Assembly (NCBI GenBank): GCA_009697555.1
Contig: WLQV01000027.1
Location: 1-9,046, forward strand
Direction: 5' to 3'
DNA: 9,046 nt
Origin: Actinomycetota bacterium
Lineage (GTDB): Bacteria > Actinomycetota > Actinomycetes > Nanopelagicales > Nanopelagicaceae
Position 1 is the first letter of the stretch. Each line of letters begins with the position of its first letter. Of the stretch, positions 1 through 6,587 are shown piece after piece. The position numbers were made by a program, and so were the translations under genes. Under the pieces are notes generated by a model. That model did no database searches. It had not been told where the DNA came from and saw only the letters and a list, made by a program, of their open reading frames with translations.

Positions 1-1213
1 CTTCAACTTTATGTGCCAACTCGGCACCCTTGGCTAAACCGGCTAAAAAGATTGGCTCACCGATGCTCTCACCGATTGGCAAACGTGGATTAAGCGAGCT
101 GGCGGGATCTTGAAAAACTATTCCGGTGTGGCGGCGAATTGGGCGGAGCTCTTTCTGAGTTGCGTTGGAGATATCTTTGCCAACGATCTCAATCTTGCCC
201 TCTTTGATAGGCAATAAACCAATAGCAGCGCGACCAACAGTGGTCTTACCAGAACCGGACTCGCCTACTAAACCAACTACTTCGCCTGGGAAAATTTCTA
301 GTGAGAAATTCTTCACCGCGGTAAATGCTGGAATTCGCCCGCGCTTGGGATATTGAATCGTGACATTCTCTAACTTAAGAACTGGTTGTGGTGATGCGGC
401 GGCAGGCAGAGTGCGCAGTGCGCTACTTCCAAGCTTAGGAACCGCAGCGAGTAGCTCTTGAGTGTAAGGATGTTGTGGGCGATTAAAGATTTGATCTGCG
501 CTGCCATGTTCAACGGTATTGCCATCTTTCATGACGAGAATTTCATCGGCCATGTCAGCCACAACGCCCATGTCGTGAGTAATCAACAAAATCGCAGAAT
601 TTAATTTGGTGCGCAAGCCGCGCATGAGATCGAGAATTTCGGCCTGGACTGTCACATCAAGTGCAGTGGTTGGTTCATCGGCAACAAGAAGTGCTGGATC
701 GCAAGCAAGTGATTGCGCGATCATGGCGCGTTGGCGCTGACCACCAGAGAGTTGATGTGGGTACTTATCGAAAGAGCCTTCGGGATTAGGAATATCTACA
801 AGTGTGAGTAGCTCAATTGCGCGGACTTTGGCCTGCTTTGGCCCCATGTCGAAGTGAGTGCGAAGTGTTTCAACAATCTGGAAACCGATGGTGTAAACCG
901 GATTGAGCGCAGTCATTGGCTCTTGGAAGATGTATGCCACTTCTTTACCGCGGAATTTGCGAAGGGTCGATGGCTTGGCACCGATCATCTCTTCACCCTT
1001 AACTCGAACGCTGCCACTTGTGCGGGCATTCGATGCGAGAAGACTCATCAAACCGAGTGCAGTTGTTGATTTTCCAGAGCCTGATTCACCAACAATGGCA
1101 AGGACTTTGCCGGCATCGACTTCAAAGTTCATATTGATTGCAGCTGGATACCACTGACCATCAACTAAGAATTCAACGGTTAATTCGCTGACCTTCAGAA
1201 CTGGTTCGCTCAT
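1..1213 (-). CDS. Fused dipeptide-type ABC transporter ATP-binding protein (DppD-DppF fusion), C-terminus off the window
   Basis: This is the cytoplasmic ATPase of the peptide-type importer encoded next to it. ATP hydrolysis by its two nucleotide-binding domains would power the two permeases. About 404 residues are visible from ATG 1213 (MSEPVLKVSELTVEF). The first domain is complete: Walker A GESGSGKST at about residues 42-50, signature LSGGQ at 155-159, Walker B with D179/E180 in ADEPTTALD, and the H-loop histidine at about 213 (THD). It ends with the RPQHPYT region typical of the oligopeptide subfamily. A linker at about 262-277 leads to a second domain with its own Walker A (GESGSGKTT, 317-325) and Q-loop (FQDPASSLNP). 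The window ends just before the second signature motif, so the gene continues to the left. The start is supported by a GGAGGTGG ribosome-binding site. Fused DppD-DppF ATPases are common in Actinobacteria. The substrate (peptide, nickel, opine or sugar) cannot be read from this protein. Confidence 0.95.
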   Translation of the reverse strand, partial: MSEPVLKVSELTVEFLVDGQWYPAAINMNFEVDAGKVLAIVGESGSGKSTTALGLMSLLASNARTSGSVRVKGEEMIGAKPSTLRKFRGKEVAYIFQEPMTALNPVYTIGFQIVETLRTHFDMGPKQAKVRAIELLTLVDIPNPEGSFDKYPHQLSGGQRQRAMIAQSLACDPALLVADEPTTALDVTVQAEILDLMRGLRTKLNSAILLITHDMGVVADMADEILVMKDGNTVEHGSADQIFNRPQHPYTQELLAAVPKLGSSALRTLPAAASPQPVLKLENVTIQYPKRGRIPAFTAVKNFSLEIFPGEVVGLVGESGSGKTTVGRAAIGLLPIKEGKIEIVGKDISNATQKELRPIRRHTGIVFQDPASSLNPRLPIGESIGEPIFLAGLAKGAELAHKVE

Positions 1214-1217
1214 TGAG

Positions 1218-1225
1218 CCACCTCC
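1218..1225 (-). promoter_or_regulatory. Ribosome-binding site of the fused ATPase gene
   Basis: On the minus strand this reads GGAGGTGG, close to the anti-Shine-Dalgarno complement, and lies about 4-7 nt before ATG 1213. It fixes the ATPase start. It falls in the 38-bp gap between this gene and the divergent PH-domain gene. Confidence 0.7.
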
Positions 1226-1237
1226 ACGTGGGAATCT

Positions 1238-1243
1238 GAGAGG
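1238..1243 (+). promoter_or_regulatory. Ribosome-binding site of the PH-domain gene
   Basis: GAGAGG lies 8 nt before the GTG at 1252. An ATG at 1244 is in another frame and hits TGA after three codons. The reading frame of the PH gene has a stop at 1237-1239, so GTG 1252 is the first usable start. Confidence 0.55.
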
Positions 1244-1251
1244 ATGGCTGC

Positions 1252-1845
1252 GTGAGGAACCGCGAAATTTATCGTCCTACGAGTGCTTACTTCCTTGTAG
1301 GTACGACTTATCTTTTCTGCGCGCTCTACATCGGAGTCAACTGGTGGCAAGAGGGTTGGCGCACTGGAGTTGTCGCACTTGCATGGGGTGCTTTTATCTG
1401 TGCTCTTGCTTTCGCCATTTTGGGTTATCCCAAAATTACCCTCTTTGATGAAGGCATCAGTATTACTAATCCATTGCGCACTATCACTGTGGGTTGGCAT
1501 GAGGTTGAGGAGATTGAAGCCCGCTACTCCATGTCGATCTTGGTCAATGGAAAAACTATCCATGCTTGGGCCGCGCCAGCTCCGGGTCGTTATCACGGTC
1601 GTACGGTTCACGCGAGTGAAATCCGCGGTCTTAACTTTCGTGACACGAGTCAACTGCGTCCGGGTGAATCTCCGCGAACTGAATCCGGCACCGCTACCCA
1701 ATTGGCCCGTATTCGTCTCGAGCACTTTCGCAAGGTCGGCAACATAGTCGGTGCCTCTCAAGAAATCACGACTCATAAGAAAATCCTTGCCAGCATTGCT
1801 GCCACTTTGTTCCTGAGCTTTATCATCACACTTATGCATCTTTAG
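1252..1845 (+). CDS. Actinobacterial PH-domain membrane protein, encoded antisense inside the importer operon
   Basis: A 197-residue protein with a GTG start. Its N-terminus is basic, with a YRPTSAY motif. Two hydrophobic segments follow (about 13-31 and 36-58). Then comes a small beta-rich block at about 62-115: a FDEGISI strand, NPLRTITVGWHEVEEIEA, and a strand ending in HAWAAPAPGRYHGR. A C-terminal hydrophobic tail (about 178-197) could be a third membrane segment. This plan of two helices followed by a bacterial PH-like domain matches short actinobacterial 'PH domain-containing protein' entries, whose function is unknown; I infer membrane anchoring with the PH module in the cytoplasm. The gene is transcribed against its neighbours. 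It diverges from the ATPase gene (38-bp gap) and converges on dppC, overlapping its stop by 14 bp. Any promoter would have to lie inside the ATPase coding region. I prefer this strand over the long minus-strand frame because only this one shows membrane helices and a domain. Confidence 0.82.
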   Translation: MRNREIYRPTSAYFLVGTTYLFCALYIGVNWWQEGWRTGVVALAWGAFICALAFAILGYPKITLFDEGISITNPLRTITVGWHEVEEIEARYSMSILVNGKTIHAWAAPAPGRYHGRTVHASEIRGLNFRDTSQLRPGESPRTESGTATQLARIRLEHFRKVGNIVGASQEITTHKKILASIAATLFLSFIITLMHL

Positions 1846-2896
1846 CCACCTTACGCTTCATAACGCGCGCTTGCTGGCGATCTTTGCGAGTAATTCTGCG
1901 ACGCTGACGTGGATCGAATGCATCGCGTAAGCCATCGCCAATAAAGTTAATGGAGAGAGCAATTGCGACGATGAAAATACCTGGATACCAGAAGAGCCAA
2001 GGACGGGTACTAAATGCCTCTTGATAGCGGCTAATGAGAACACCGAGTGAAACATCGGGTGCGACAACGCCAAAGCCAAGGTAACTCAGCGCTGTCTCGA
2101 GCAGAATCGCACCAGACATCAAAAGAGTAACTGAAACGATAATGACACCAACTGCATTAGGCAGGATGTGCTTGAAAATAATGCGGCGATTACTTGCACC
2201 AGCAACACGAGCCGCATCAACGAATTCACGCTCTCGAAGTGTAAGGAATTCGCCGCGAACCAAACGCGAAAGGCCGGTCCAGGCAAAGAGGCCAAGGTAG
2301 AGGGCCAAGAAAGTCACGCCAAGGTTTCCAAAGTGATAACCAATAACTGAGCCAATAATCAAAGTAGGAATTGTGATGATGAAGTCGGTGAAGCGCATCA
2401 ACACTGCATCAACCCAGCCGCGATAGAAGCCAGAGATGGCACCAACAACAGTTCCGATTGCGCCGCCGACTAAGCCAATAATTACCGTAACTAATAATGA
2501 ACGCTGTGCTCCACGCATCACCAGTGCAAAGTAATCGTGTCCGACATCATCTTGTCCAAATGGATGTTCACCAAAACGTATGCCTGCGCCACCTAAAAAT
2601 GTAGGGCGAAGACTCATGGTAGGACAGCCAATCGTCCCACCAGGACACTCCTTGTATGCCAAATCTGGCATGTCTGTGATGTTGTACTTCCACCAGCCGC
2701 GATATTTCAAGCCAAAGAGTTTCAACTCAAGGGCGGAGAAAACCAAAATAATAATTGCGCTAAGGGCAAAGATTGCCACCATCGCGCCACGGTGATGAAG
2801 AAAACGACGTCGCACAATCTGCGACTGGCTTAAGCTTTCAGTCTCAGAATTGGAAGCGTCAAGATTTGTAGGCACATTCTTATTTTTAAAGATCAT
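1832..2896 (-). CDS. dppC: Dipeptide-type ABC transporter permease, DppC/OppC family
   Basis: One of the two inner-membrane channel subunits of the importer. It has 354 residues, slightly longer than the usual roughly 290-310. A cytoplasmic N-terminal tail (1-36) contains the family's basic RRRFLHHRGAM entry to helix 1 (37-57). An extracytoplasmic loop of about 70 residues leads to the family signature HPFGQDDVGHDYFALVMRGA (111-130). Further helices lie at about 133-156, 173-187, 193-212, 250-272 and 303-321. The EAA coupling loop is at about 216-250 (EFVDAARVAGAS, KHILPNAVG), and the end carries GDGLRDAFDPR. The TM1-TM2 loop contains two cysteines (C84, C91) that could form a disulfide. ATG 2896 overlaps the dppB stop as ATGA, which suggests translational coupling. 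The C-terminal tail is very basic (RQRRRITRK... KRKVAKDA), perhaps for cytoplasmic retention. Its stop overlaps the antisense PH gene. Confidence 0.95.
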   Translation of the reverse strand: MIFKNKNVPTNLDASNSETESLSQSQIVRRRFLHHRGAMVAIFALSAIIILVFSALELKLFGLKYRGWWKYNITDMPDLAYKECPGGTIGCPTMSLRPTFLGGAGIRFGEHPFGQDDVGHDYFALVMRGAQRSLLVTVIIGLVGGAIGTVVGAISGFYRGWVDAVLMRFTDFIITIPTLIIGSVIGYHFGNLGVTFLALYLGLFAWTGLSRLVRGEFLTLREREFVDAARVAGASNRRIIFKHILPNAVGVIIVSVTLLMSGAILLETALSYLGFGVVAPDVSLGVLISRYQEAFSTRPWLFWYPGIFIVAIALSINFIGDGLRDAFDPRQRRRITRKDRQQARVMKRKVAKDA

Positions 2897-4434
2897 TGGG
2901 TATTCACCCGAATTCGAGGATCAAGTGCTGAATAGAGTAAATCAGCTACTAAGTTTGCAAGAACAGCGAGAGAGGCAGTTAAGAAGAAGACACCCATGAG
3001 CAAGTTGAGATCGAAGCGATTAATGGCATCGTTAAAGAGAGTACCCATGCCACGCCAACCAAATACCCGCTCGGTAATAATGGCGCCGCCAACAATTCCT
3101 GCAATATCTACAACGATGATTGTGGTGAGAGGAATCAAGGTATTACGGAAAGCATGGCGCATAATCACCGTGCGCTCTGTTAAGCCCTTGGCACGTGCGG
3201 TGCGAATGTAATCTTGATTGAGTACTTCGAGCAGCGTTCCTCGCGAGTAACGGATGTAGCCAGCAAATGAGATTGCGGTAAGTGCGATCGTTGGAAGAAT
3301 CAAGTGCATCACGATATCTAGCGTTGAGAGCCAATAATTTCCTGGCTCCAGAAGCGCATTGGTCTGACCAATTGTCGGCACCGGGCGGGCGTTAATTGCA
3401 TCATTTTCCATGTATGGCTTCCAGGTATGCATCAATTTATCGATGATCATTAGAAGGCCCATAATCGCTGCCGAAATTACTGTTGTTCGAATAGTTGGAC
3501 CACGGTCGATTTTGGCAAAGATGAATGAAACTCCCACTGCAAGGCCAATTGTTACTAGAACTAAAAGTGGAAAGAAGAGCAGTTTATTCTCGGCCATAAA
3601 GATTTTCTGTACCGGGAAGTAAAAAACAATTCCAAGTGCTGCCATAGTCAGCGAAGATTTCAATGCGGCTCGGCTATTTAATCCAACCGAAAGTTGGGTA
3701 ACGCCAAATGCAACTCCAATGTAAATCAGCAGGAGCGTTATTGGGCCAAATCCTGGATTGAGGAACCACTTGCTCAGTGAGAGGAAGGTCAATAAAGCAG
3801 CGCTGATTGAGGCGGCGAATCCAAATACGATCCAGACTCGCTTTCGGGTTCCCCCAATGACAGCACTCCAGAAAATTCCAGAAAAGAGCGAGAGCCCAAT
3901 TAACCACGGAGGTGCCACCGTTGGCTCGCGCAAGAAGTTATTGAATTGAATCGCCATGAACTCTTTAAGAAGAACTGCGACCCAGAAGATTGGAAGTGAG
4001 AAGAGTAGGAAAGATACAAATGTCATTGCATAGTCAAAACGACTGTATTGGCGAAGGGCGGTAACAATTCCTATTGTGATTCCAAGAATGATTGCAGTAA
4101 AAGTAGCCATCGAAATCAGGCGAAGTGTTACTGGAATAGCTGAGGCAATAGAGGTTGAAACCAACTGACCATCGCGCGCCTTACCGAAATCTAGATTTCC
4201 AACTAGACCGCCCAAAATGCCCTTTAACCATAAGAAATAACGAATGGGTGGCGGAACATTTAAATGGAGATCTCGAATAAGAACTGCCATTTGTTGCTTG
4301 GCATTGGGGTCTTTGCTAATGCGAAGGTCCGCAAGCGGATCGCCTGAAATAGCGGCCAAATTGAAGAGGATAAAGCTAGAACCGAAGAGAATAACAAGGA
4401 GAATTCCTAAACGCCGCATAATGTAGGCAAGCAT
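2893..4434 (-). CDS. dppB: Dipeptide-type ABC transporter permease, DppB/OppB family, with a large membrane insertion
   Basis: The second channel subunit. The N-terminus (MLAYIMRRLGILLVILFGSS, then GDPL at 31-34) is the classic DppB opening. The C-terminal third is also canonical: LPTIAL at 380, AGYIRYSRGTLLEVLNQDYI, the EAA loop RTARAKGLTERTVIMRHAFRN (411-431), then GGAIITERVFGWRGMGTL and finally DLLYSALDPRIRV. The protein has 513 residues where the family usually has about 300-340. The surplus is one block at about 165-355, after SLPIFWVAVLL. It contains around six hydrophobic stretches (roughly 176-194, 199-217, 229-247, 261-278, 286-306, 317-333) and then a polar loop before the conserved GNYWLSTLDIVMHLILP. 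The frame is open throughout, so this is not a frameshift artefact. Ribosome-binding site AAAGGGG lies 6 nt before ATG 4434. It is co-transcribed with dppC (ATGA overlap). Confidence 0.94.
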   Translation of the reverse strand: MLAYIMRRLGILLVILFGSSFILFNLAAISGDPLADLRISKDPNAKQQMAVLIRDLHLNVPPPIRYFLWLKGILGGLVGNLDFGKARDGQLVSTSIASAIPVTLRLISMATFTAIILGITIGIVTALRQYSRFDYAMTFVSFLLFSLPIFWVAVLLKEFMAIQFNNFLREPTVAPPWLIGLSLFSGIFWSAVIGGTRKRVWIVFGFAASISAALLTFLSLSKWFLNPGFGPITLLLIYIGVAFGVTQLSVGLNSRAALKSSLTMAALGIVFYFPVQKIFMAENKLLFFPLLVLVTIGLAVGVSFIFAKIDRGPTIRTTVISAAIMGLLMIIDKLMHTWKPYMENDAINARPVPTIGQTNALLEPGNYWLSTLDIVMHLILPTIALTAISFAGYIRYSRGTLLEVLNQDYIRTARAKGLTERTVIMRHAFRNTLIPLTTIIVVDIAGIVGGAIITERVFGWRGMGTLFNDAINRFDLNLLMGVFFLTASLAVLANLVADLLYSALDPRIRVNTQ

Positions 4435-4440
4435 TTAAAT

Positions 4441-4447
4441 CCCCTTT
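4441..4447 (-). promoter_or_regulatory. Ribosome-binding site of dppB
   Basis: On the minus strand AAAGGGG precedes ATG 4434 by 6 nt. It supports the chosen dppB start and shows that permease translation restarts independently after the hairpins downstream of the binding-protein gene. Confidence 0.65.
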
Positions 4448-4488
4448 CAAATTTATTAATCAGAGCGAAACTTACCGCACAGAGCAGT

Positions 4489-4532
4489 AAAACCAGTGAA
4501 GTGGCACCTGATACGTCAGATGCCACTTCACT
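4489..4532 (-). terminator. Stem-loop with short T-run between binding-protein and permease genes (partial terminator or mRNA 3'-end stabiliser)
   Basis: A perfect 12-bp inverted repeat, AGTGAAGTGGCA / TGCCACTTCACT (4495-4506 and 4521-4532), encloses a further 4-bp stem (CTGA/TCAG, one mismatch between) with a 4-nt loop. On the minus strand it is followed by GG and only four T. The stem is strong but the T-run is weak, so I infer incomplete termination or protection of the upstream mRNA. That would allow reduced read-through into dppB. Confidence 0.65.
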
Positions 4533-4544
4533 GTAGTGCTAGTT

Positions 4545-4566
4545 CAGTTAATCAATAAATTAACTG
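4545..4566. repeat. Small inverted repeat downstream of the binding-protein gene
   Basis: CAGTTAAT (4545-4552) pairs with ATTAACTG (4559-4566) around a 6-nt loop. It lies between the binding-protein stop and the larger hairpin. It may contribute to a structured 3' untranslated region, but it could also be chance in an A/T-rich gap. Confidence 0.4.
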
Positions 4567-4567
4567 G

Positions 4568-4585
4568 CTAAGGATTGCTCCTTAG
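4568..4585. repeat. Small inverted repeat over the binding-protein stop codon
   Basis: CTAAGGA (4568-4574) and TCCTTAG (4579-4585) are perfect complements around a TTGC loop. The repeat includes the TAA stop of the binding-protein gene at 4582-4584. It is the first of three consecutive potential stem-loops after that gene. Confidence 0.4.
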
Positions 4586-6441
4586 AACTTCCACTCCCAG
4601 AAGTTCCAGAGAACTTCAGGTGTGAGTGGGCTTGGCTTGAAGTTCTGCAAAGTATTAACTGCAGCACTTACGCCTGGCCACATGGTGATATTCATGGTCG
4701 CAGCATCTCCATAAACTTCCTTTTCGACTGTCAGGTAGTTTGCATATACCTTCTCATCAGAAAGTTTTGCACCAGAGAGAGCAAGAACGGCAGCATCGAC
4801 TTTGTCATTGCTGTATCCCATGTCTTGACCGATACCAGATTGCCAAGTGTCTGTGAGGCCCTTTTGGAGCACTGCACTGATTCCGTAACCACCGAACATT
4901 GCATCCCACTTGTTCTGTGAGATAAATGCTGACCAGTTGGTTGTTGGTGTGAGGTCTGCATCAAAACCAGCCTTAGCTAAGCCAGCTTTAATAATCGCTG
5001 CTTCGCTGATACGACGGGTATTTGAAGGTTGACCCCAAAGGATCTTGAGCTTCACTGTTGGATTAGCAGCAGAAGTTGTTGGGTAATACTTCTTTACCAA
5101 CGCAAGGGCATCAGCGGTACGTGAAGCCTGTGTTCCTTCACGGTACATCGCAGTGCCATTAGCAGCAATGATCTTGGCGTAGTTAGGGCTGCTTGGTGGG
5201 TAGTTCAAGCTATCCCAAGGAGCAGATGCTTCACCGATTGGCTTCCATACCTTCTCCACGATTTCTTCACGTGGGAATGCAAGGAAGTACGCAGTGCGAA
5301 GATCTTTGGCTTTTGCCTGTGACGCAGCAGTTGTTCCTGGCGCAAAAATACCTGTGTAATTATCTTTCTCGCCTGGTCCATCGCCCATACGAACATCTGT
5401 GTGCTCGTAAGAGAGAGTTGCGTATCCCTTTACAGTTACGCCCGCAATCTTGGAAAGTGCAGCTTTACCATCGGCAGTTGCTTGGCCAGCCCAGACATCG
5501 ACTTCACCATTAGCAAGAGCTTGGATACCAGCTGGACCATCAGTGATTGTGTTCATAACAATCTTTGTGATGCCGCTAGTTGGCTCACCTGAGTTGTAGC
5601 GTGGATTAAGAACCAAAGTAACGCGCTGATCCTTTACGGCGCTATCAACTTGGTATGCACCATTGCCAACAAGAAGAAGTGGGTTTGTCTTAGCATCAAC
5701 TGAAGTCATCAAATAAGACTCACTCCAAATTTTGCCGTACTTCTTCAATGTTGCAGTGTCCTTAGTTGTGTAAGCAGTAAGGAACTTGTTCTTCAACGCC
5801 ACATTGTGCGATGGAGTTCCGAGCTTCTTCTCTCCTGCTGCCAAAGCGACCAATGTATGAACTGGGAAGACGCTTGGTCCAATCAATTCATAATCTGGGT
5901 TAACGCTCTTGTAAGTGATAACGACACCAAGGCGATCTGGTGTGATTGACACATTTGTCACCTGGGTGTCATAAAGACCTGTGTAACCAAGTGAGTTGAA
6001 GGCTGGTGTTACATCTGTGTTGGCCGGATCGCCAAGTCCGGCTGCCTTTGAATAGGCAGAGGATGCAGTCATTTGATTGATTAACAAGTCGTGTGCGGTG
6101 ATGGGAGTGCCATCTGACCAAACGCGACCTGGATTGATGTGCCACTCCACCTTGAATGGTGATTGGCTTACGATCTTGTATGTACCAAACTTGGTATTTC
6201 GTACCAATTGGAATTTATCGTTGTAGTAGTTGAATCCCATGCTAGTTAGATAGGCAATATCCGAGTTGATAACGAGGTTGCTATCTGCTTGTGATGGGTT
6301 CAATGAGGTAAATGCGTTGCTCTCAACGATCACTACAGTCGTACGAGTCGCTGCCTTTGCTGGAGCCATGATGGCGCCAGTGACAAGACCAGTCGCTGCA
6401 AGTGCCGCGATTGCACCACGCAATACGCGTGATTTAGTCAT
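4582..6441 (-). CDS. Secreted peptide-type ABC transporter substrate-binding protein (family 5, DppA/OppA-like)
   Basis: The substrate receptor of the importer, 619 residues from ATG 6441. I chose this start over the longer open frame reaching 6495 because AAGGAG sits 5 nt upstream and the protein then begins with a normal signal peptide. The signal peptide has MTKSR, a hydrophobic core at about 6-25, and an AKA/A cleavage site near residue 30. There is no lipobox, and I see no cysteine anywhere in the mature protein. Family-5 features include FTSLNPSQADSN near the mature N-terminus, then VEWHINPGRVWSDGTPITAHDL, GNGAYQVDS, and a later segment around RTAYFLAFPREEIVEKVW. The length is somewhat above the common 500-600. 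It is first in the operon, ahead of dppB/dppC, which fits a dose-amplified receptor. The family binds peptides, nickel, opines or glycans; the ligand is unresolved. Confidence 0.93.
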   Translation of the reverse strand: MTKSRVLRGAIAALAATGLVTGAIMAPAKAATRTTVVIVESNAFTSLNPSQADSNLVINSDIAYLTSMGFNYYNDKFQLVRNTKFGTYKIVSQSPFKVEWHINPGRVWSDGTPITAHDLLINQMTASSAYSKAAGLGDPANTDVTPAFNSLGYTGLYDTQVTNVSITPDRLGVVITYKSVNPDYELIGPSVFPVHTLVALAAGEKKLGTPSHNVALKNKFLTAYTTKDTATLKKYGKIWSESYLMTSVDAKTNPLLLVGNGAYQVDSAVKDQRVTLVLNPRYNSGEPTSGITKIVMNTITDGPAGIQALANGEVDVWAGQATADGKAALSKIAGVTVKGYATLSYEHTDVRMGDGPGEKDNYTGIFAPGTTAASQAKAKDLRTAYFLAFPREEIVEKVWKPIGEASAPWDSLNYPPSSPNYAKIIAANGTAMYREGTQASRTADALALVKKYYPTTSAANPTVKLKILWGQPSNTRRISEAAIIKAGLAKAGFDADLTPTTNWSAFISQNKWDAMFGGYGISAVLQKGLTDTWQSGIGQDMGYSNDKVDAAVLALSGAKLSDEKVYANYLTVEKEVYGDAATMNITMWPGVSAAVNTLQNFKPSPLTPEVLWNFWEWKF

Positions 6442-6446
6442 TATTT

Positions 6447-6452
6447 CTCCTT
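6447..6452 (-). promoter_or_regulatory. Ribosome-binding site of the substrate-binding protein gene
   Basis: AAGGAG on the minus strand, 5 nt before ATG 6441. This near-ideal site decides the start in favour of the signal-peptide methionine rather than the codon at 6495. Confidence 0.8.
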
Positions 6453-6469
6453 GATTTCGAGGGACTGTC

Positions 6470-6494
6470 TGTGGAAAAGTCGACCATTCCCACA
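6470..6494. repeat. Imperfect palindrome in the leader of the substrate-binding protein gene
   Basis: TGTGGAA (6470-6476) and TTCCCACA (6487-6494) are complementary apart from one extra base. They flank a central GTCGAC palindrome (6479-6484). The repeat lies between the predicted transcription start and the ribosome-binding site, so it could be an operator or a leader hairpin. This is read from symmetry only. Confidence 0.35.
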
Positions 6495-6530
6495 TTCAGT
6501 ATTAGGTGGGTTAAGTCTGCCTTACTTATG

Positions 6531-6559
6531 AGTATTCCTACAATTTCCGAGCTTGTGAA
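6531..6559 (-). promoter_or_regulatory. Predicted sigma70-type promoter of the importer operon
   Basis: On the minus strand a -35 element TTCACA (6554-6559, 5 of 6 to consensus) is separated by exactly 17 nt from a -10 element AATACT (6531-6536, 4 of 6). The transcription start would be near 6524, giving a leader of about 80 nt before ATG 6441. A second AATACT at 6498-6503 lacks a good -35. Confidence 0.45.
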
Positions 6560-6587
6560 TGGCCATAGAAGAGGCCAGATCGAGGGG

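Noticed and set aside
854..1157. Plus-strand open frames opposite the ATPase gene
   Set aside because: They lie opposite the conserved ATPase motifs, are short, and show no features of a real protein.
1210..1839. Minus-strand open frame of 209 codons between dppC and the ATPase gene, as a protein-coding gene
   Set aside because: The opposite strand encodes a protein with clear membrane helices and a PH-like domain. The minus-strand product has no hydrophobic core or recognisable motif, and it is in codon register with the PH gene, which commonly produces shadow frames. Kept only as an observation.
5193..5513. Plus-strand open frame of 106 codons
   Set aside because: Antisense to the well-supported substrate-binding protein, with no ribosome-binding site or domain features seen.
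6442..6495. N-terminal extension of the substrate-binding protein (start at 6495)
   Set aside because: It would put about 18 polar residues ahead of a textbook signal peptide and would ignore the AAGGAG site placed 5 nt before ATG 6441.
6550..6587. Terminator for the RNase H/phosphatase gene
   Set aside because: Only a 5-bp TGGCC/GGCCA stem with no T-run follows the stop, which is too weak to call. It would also overlap the -35 of the importer promoter.
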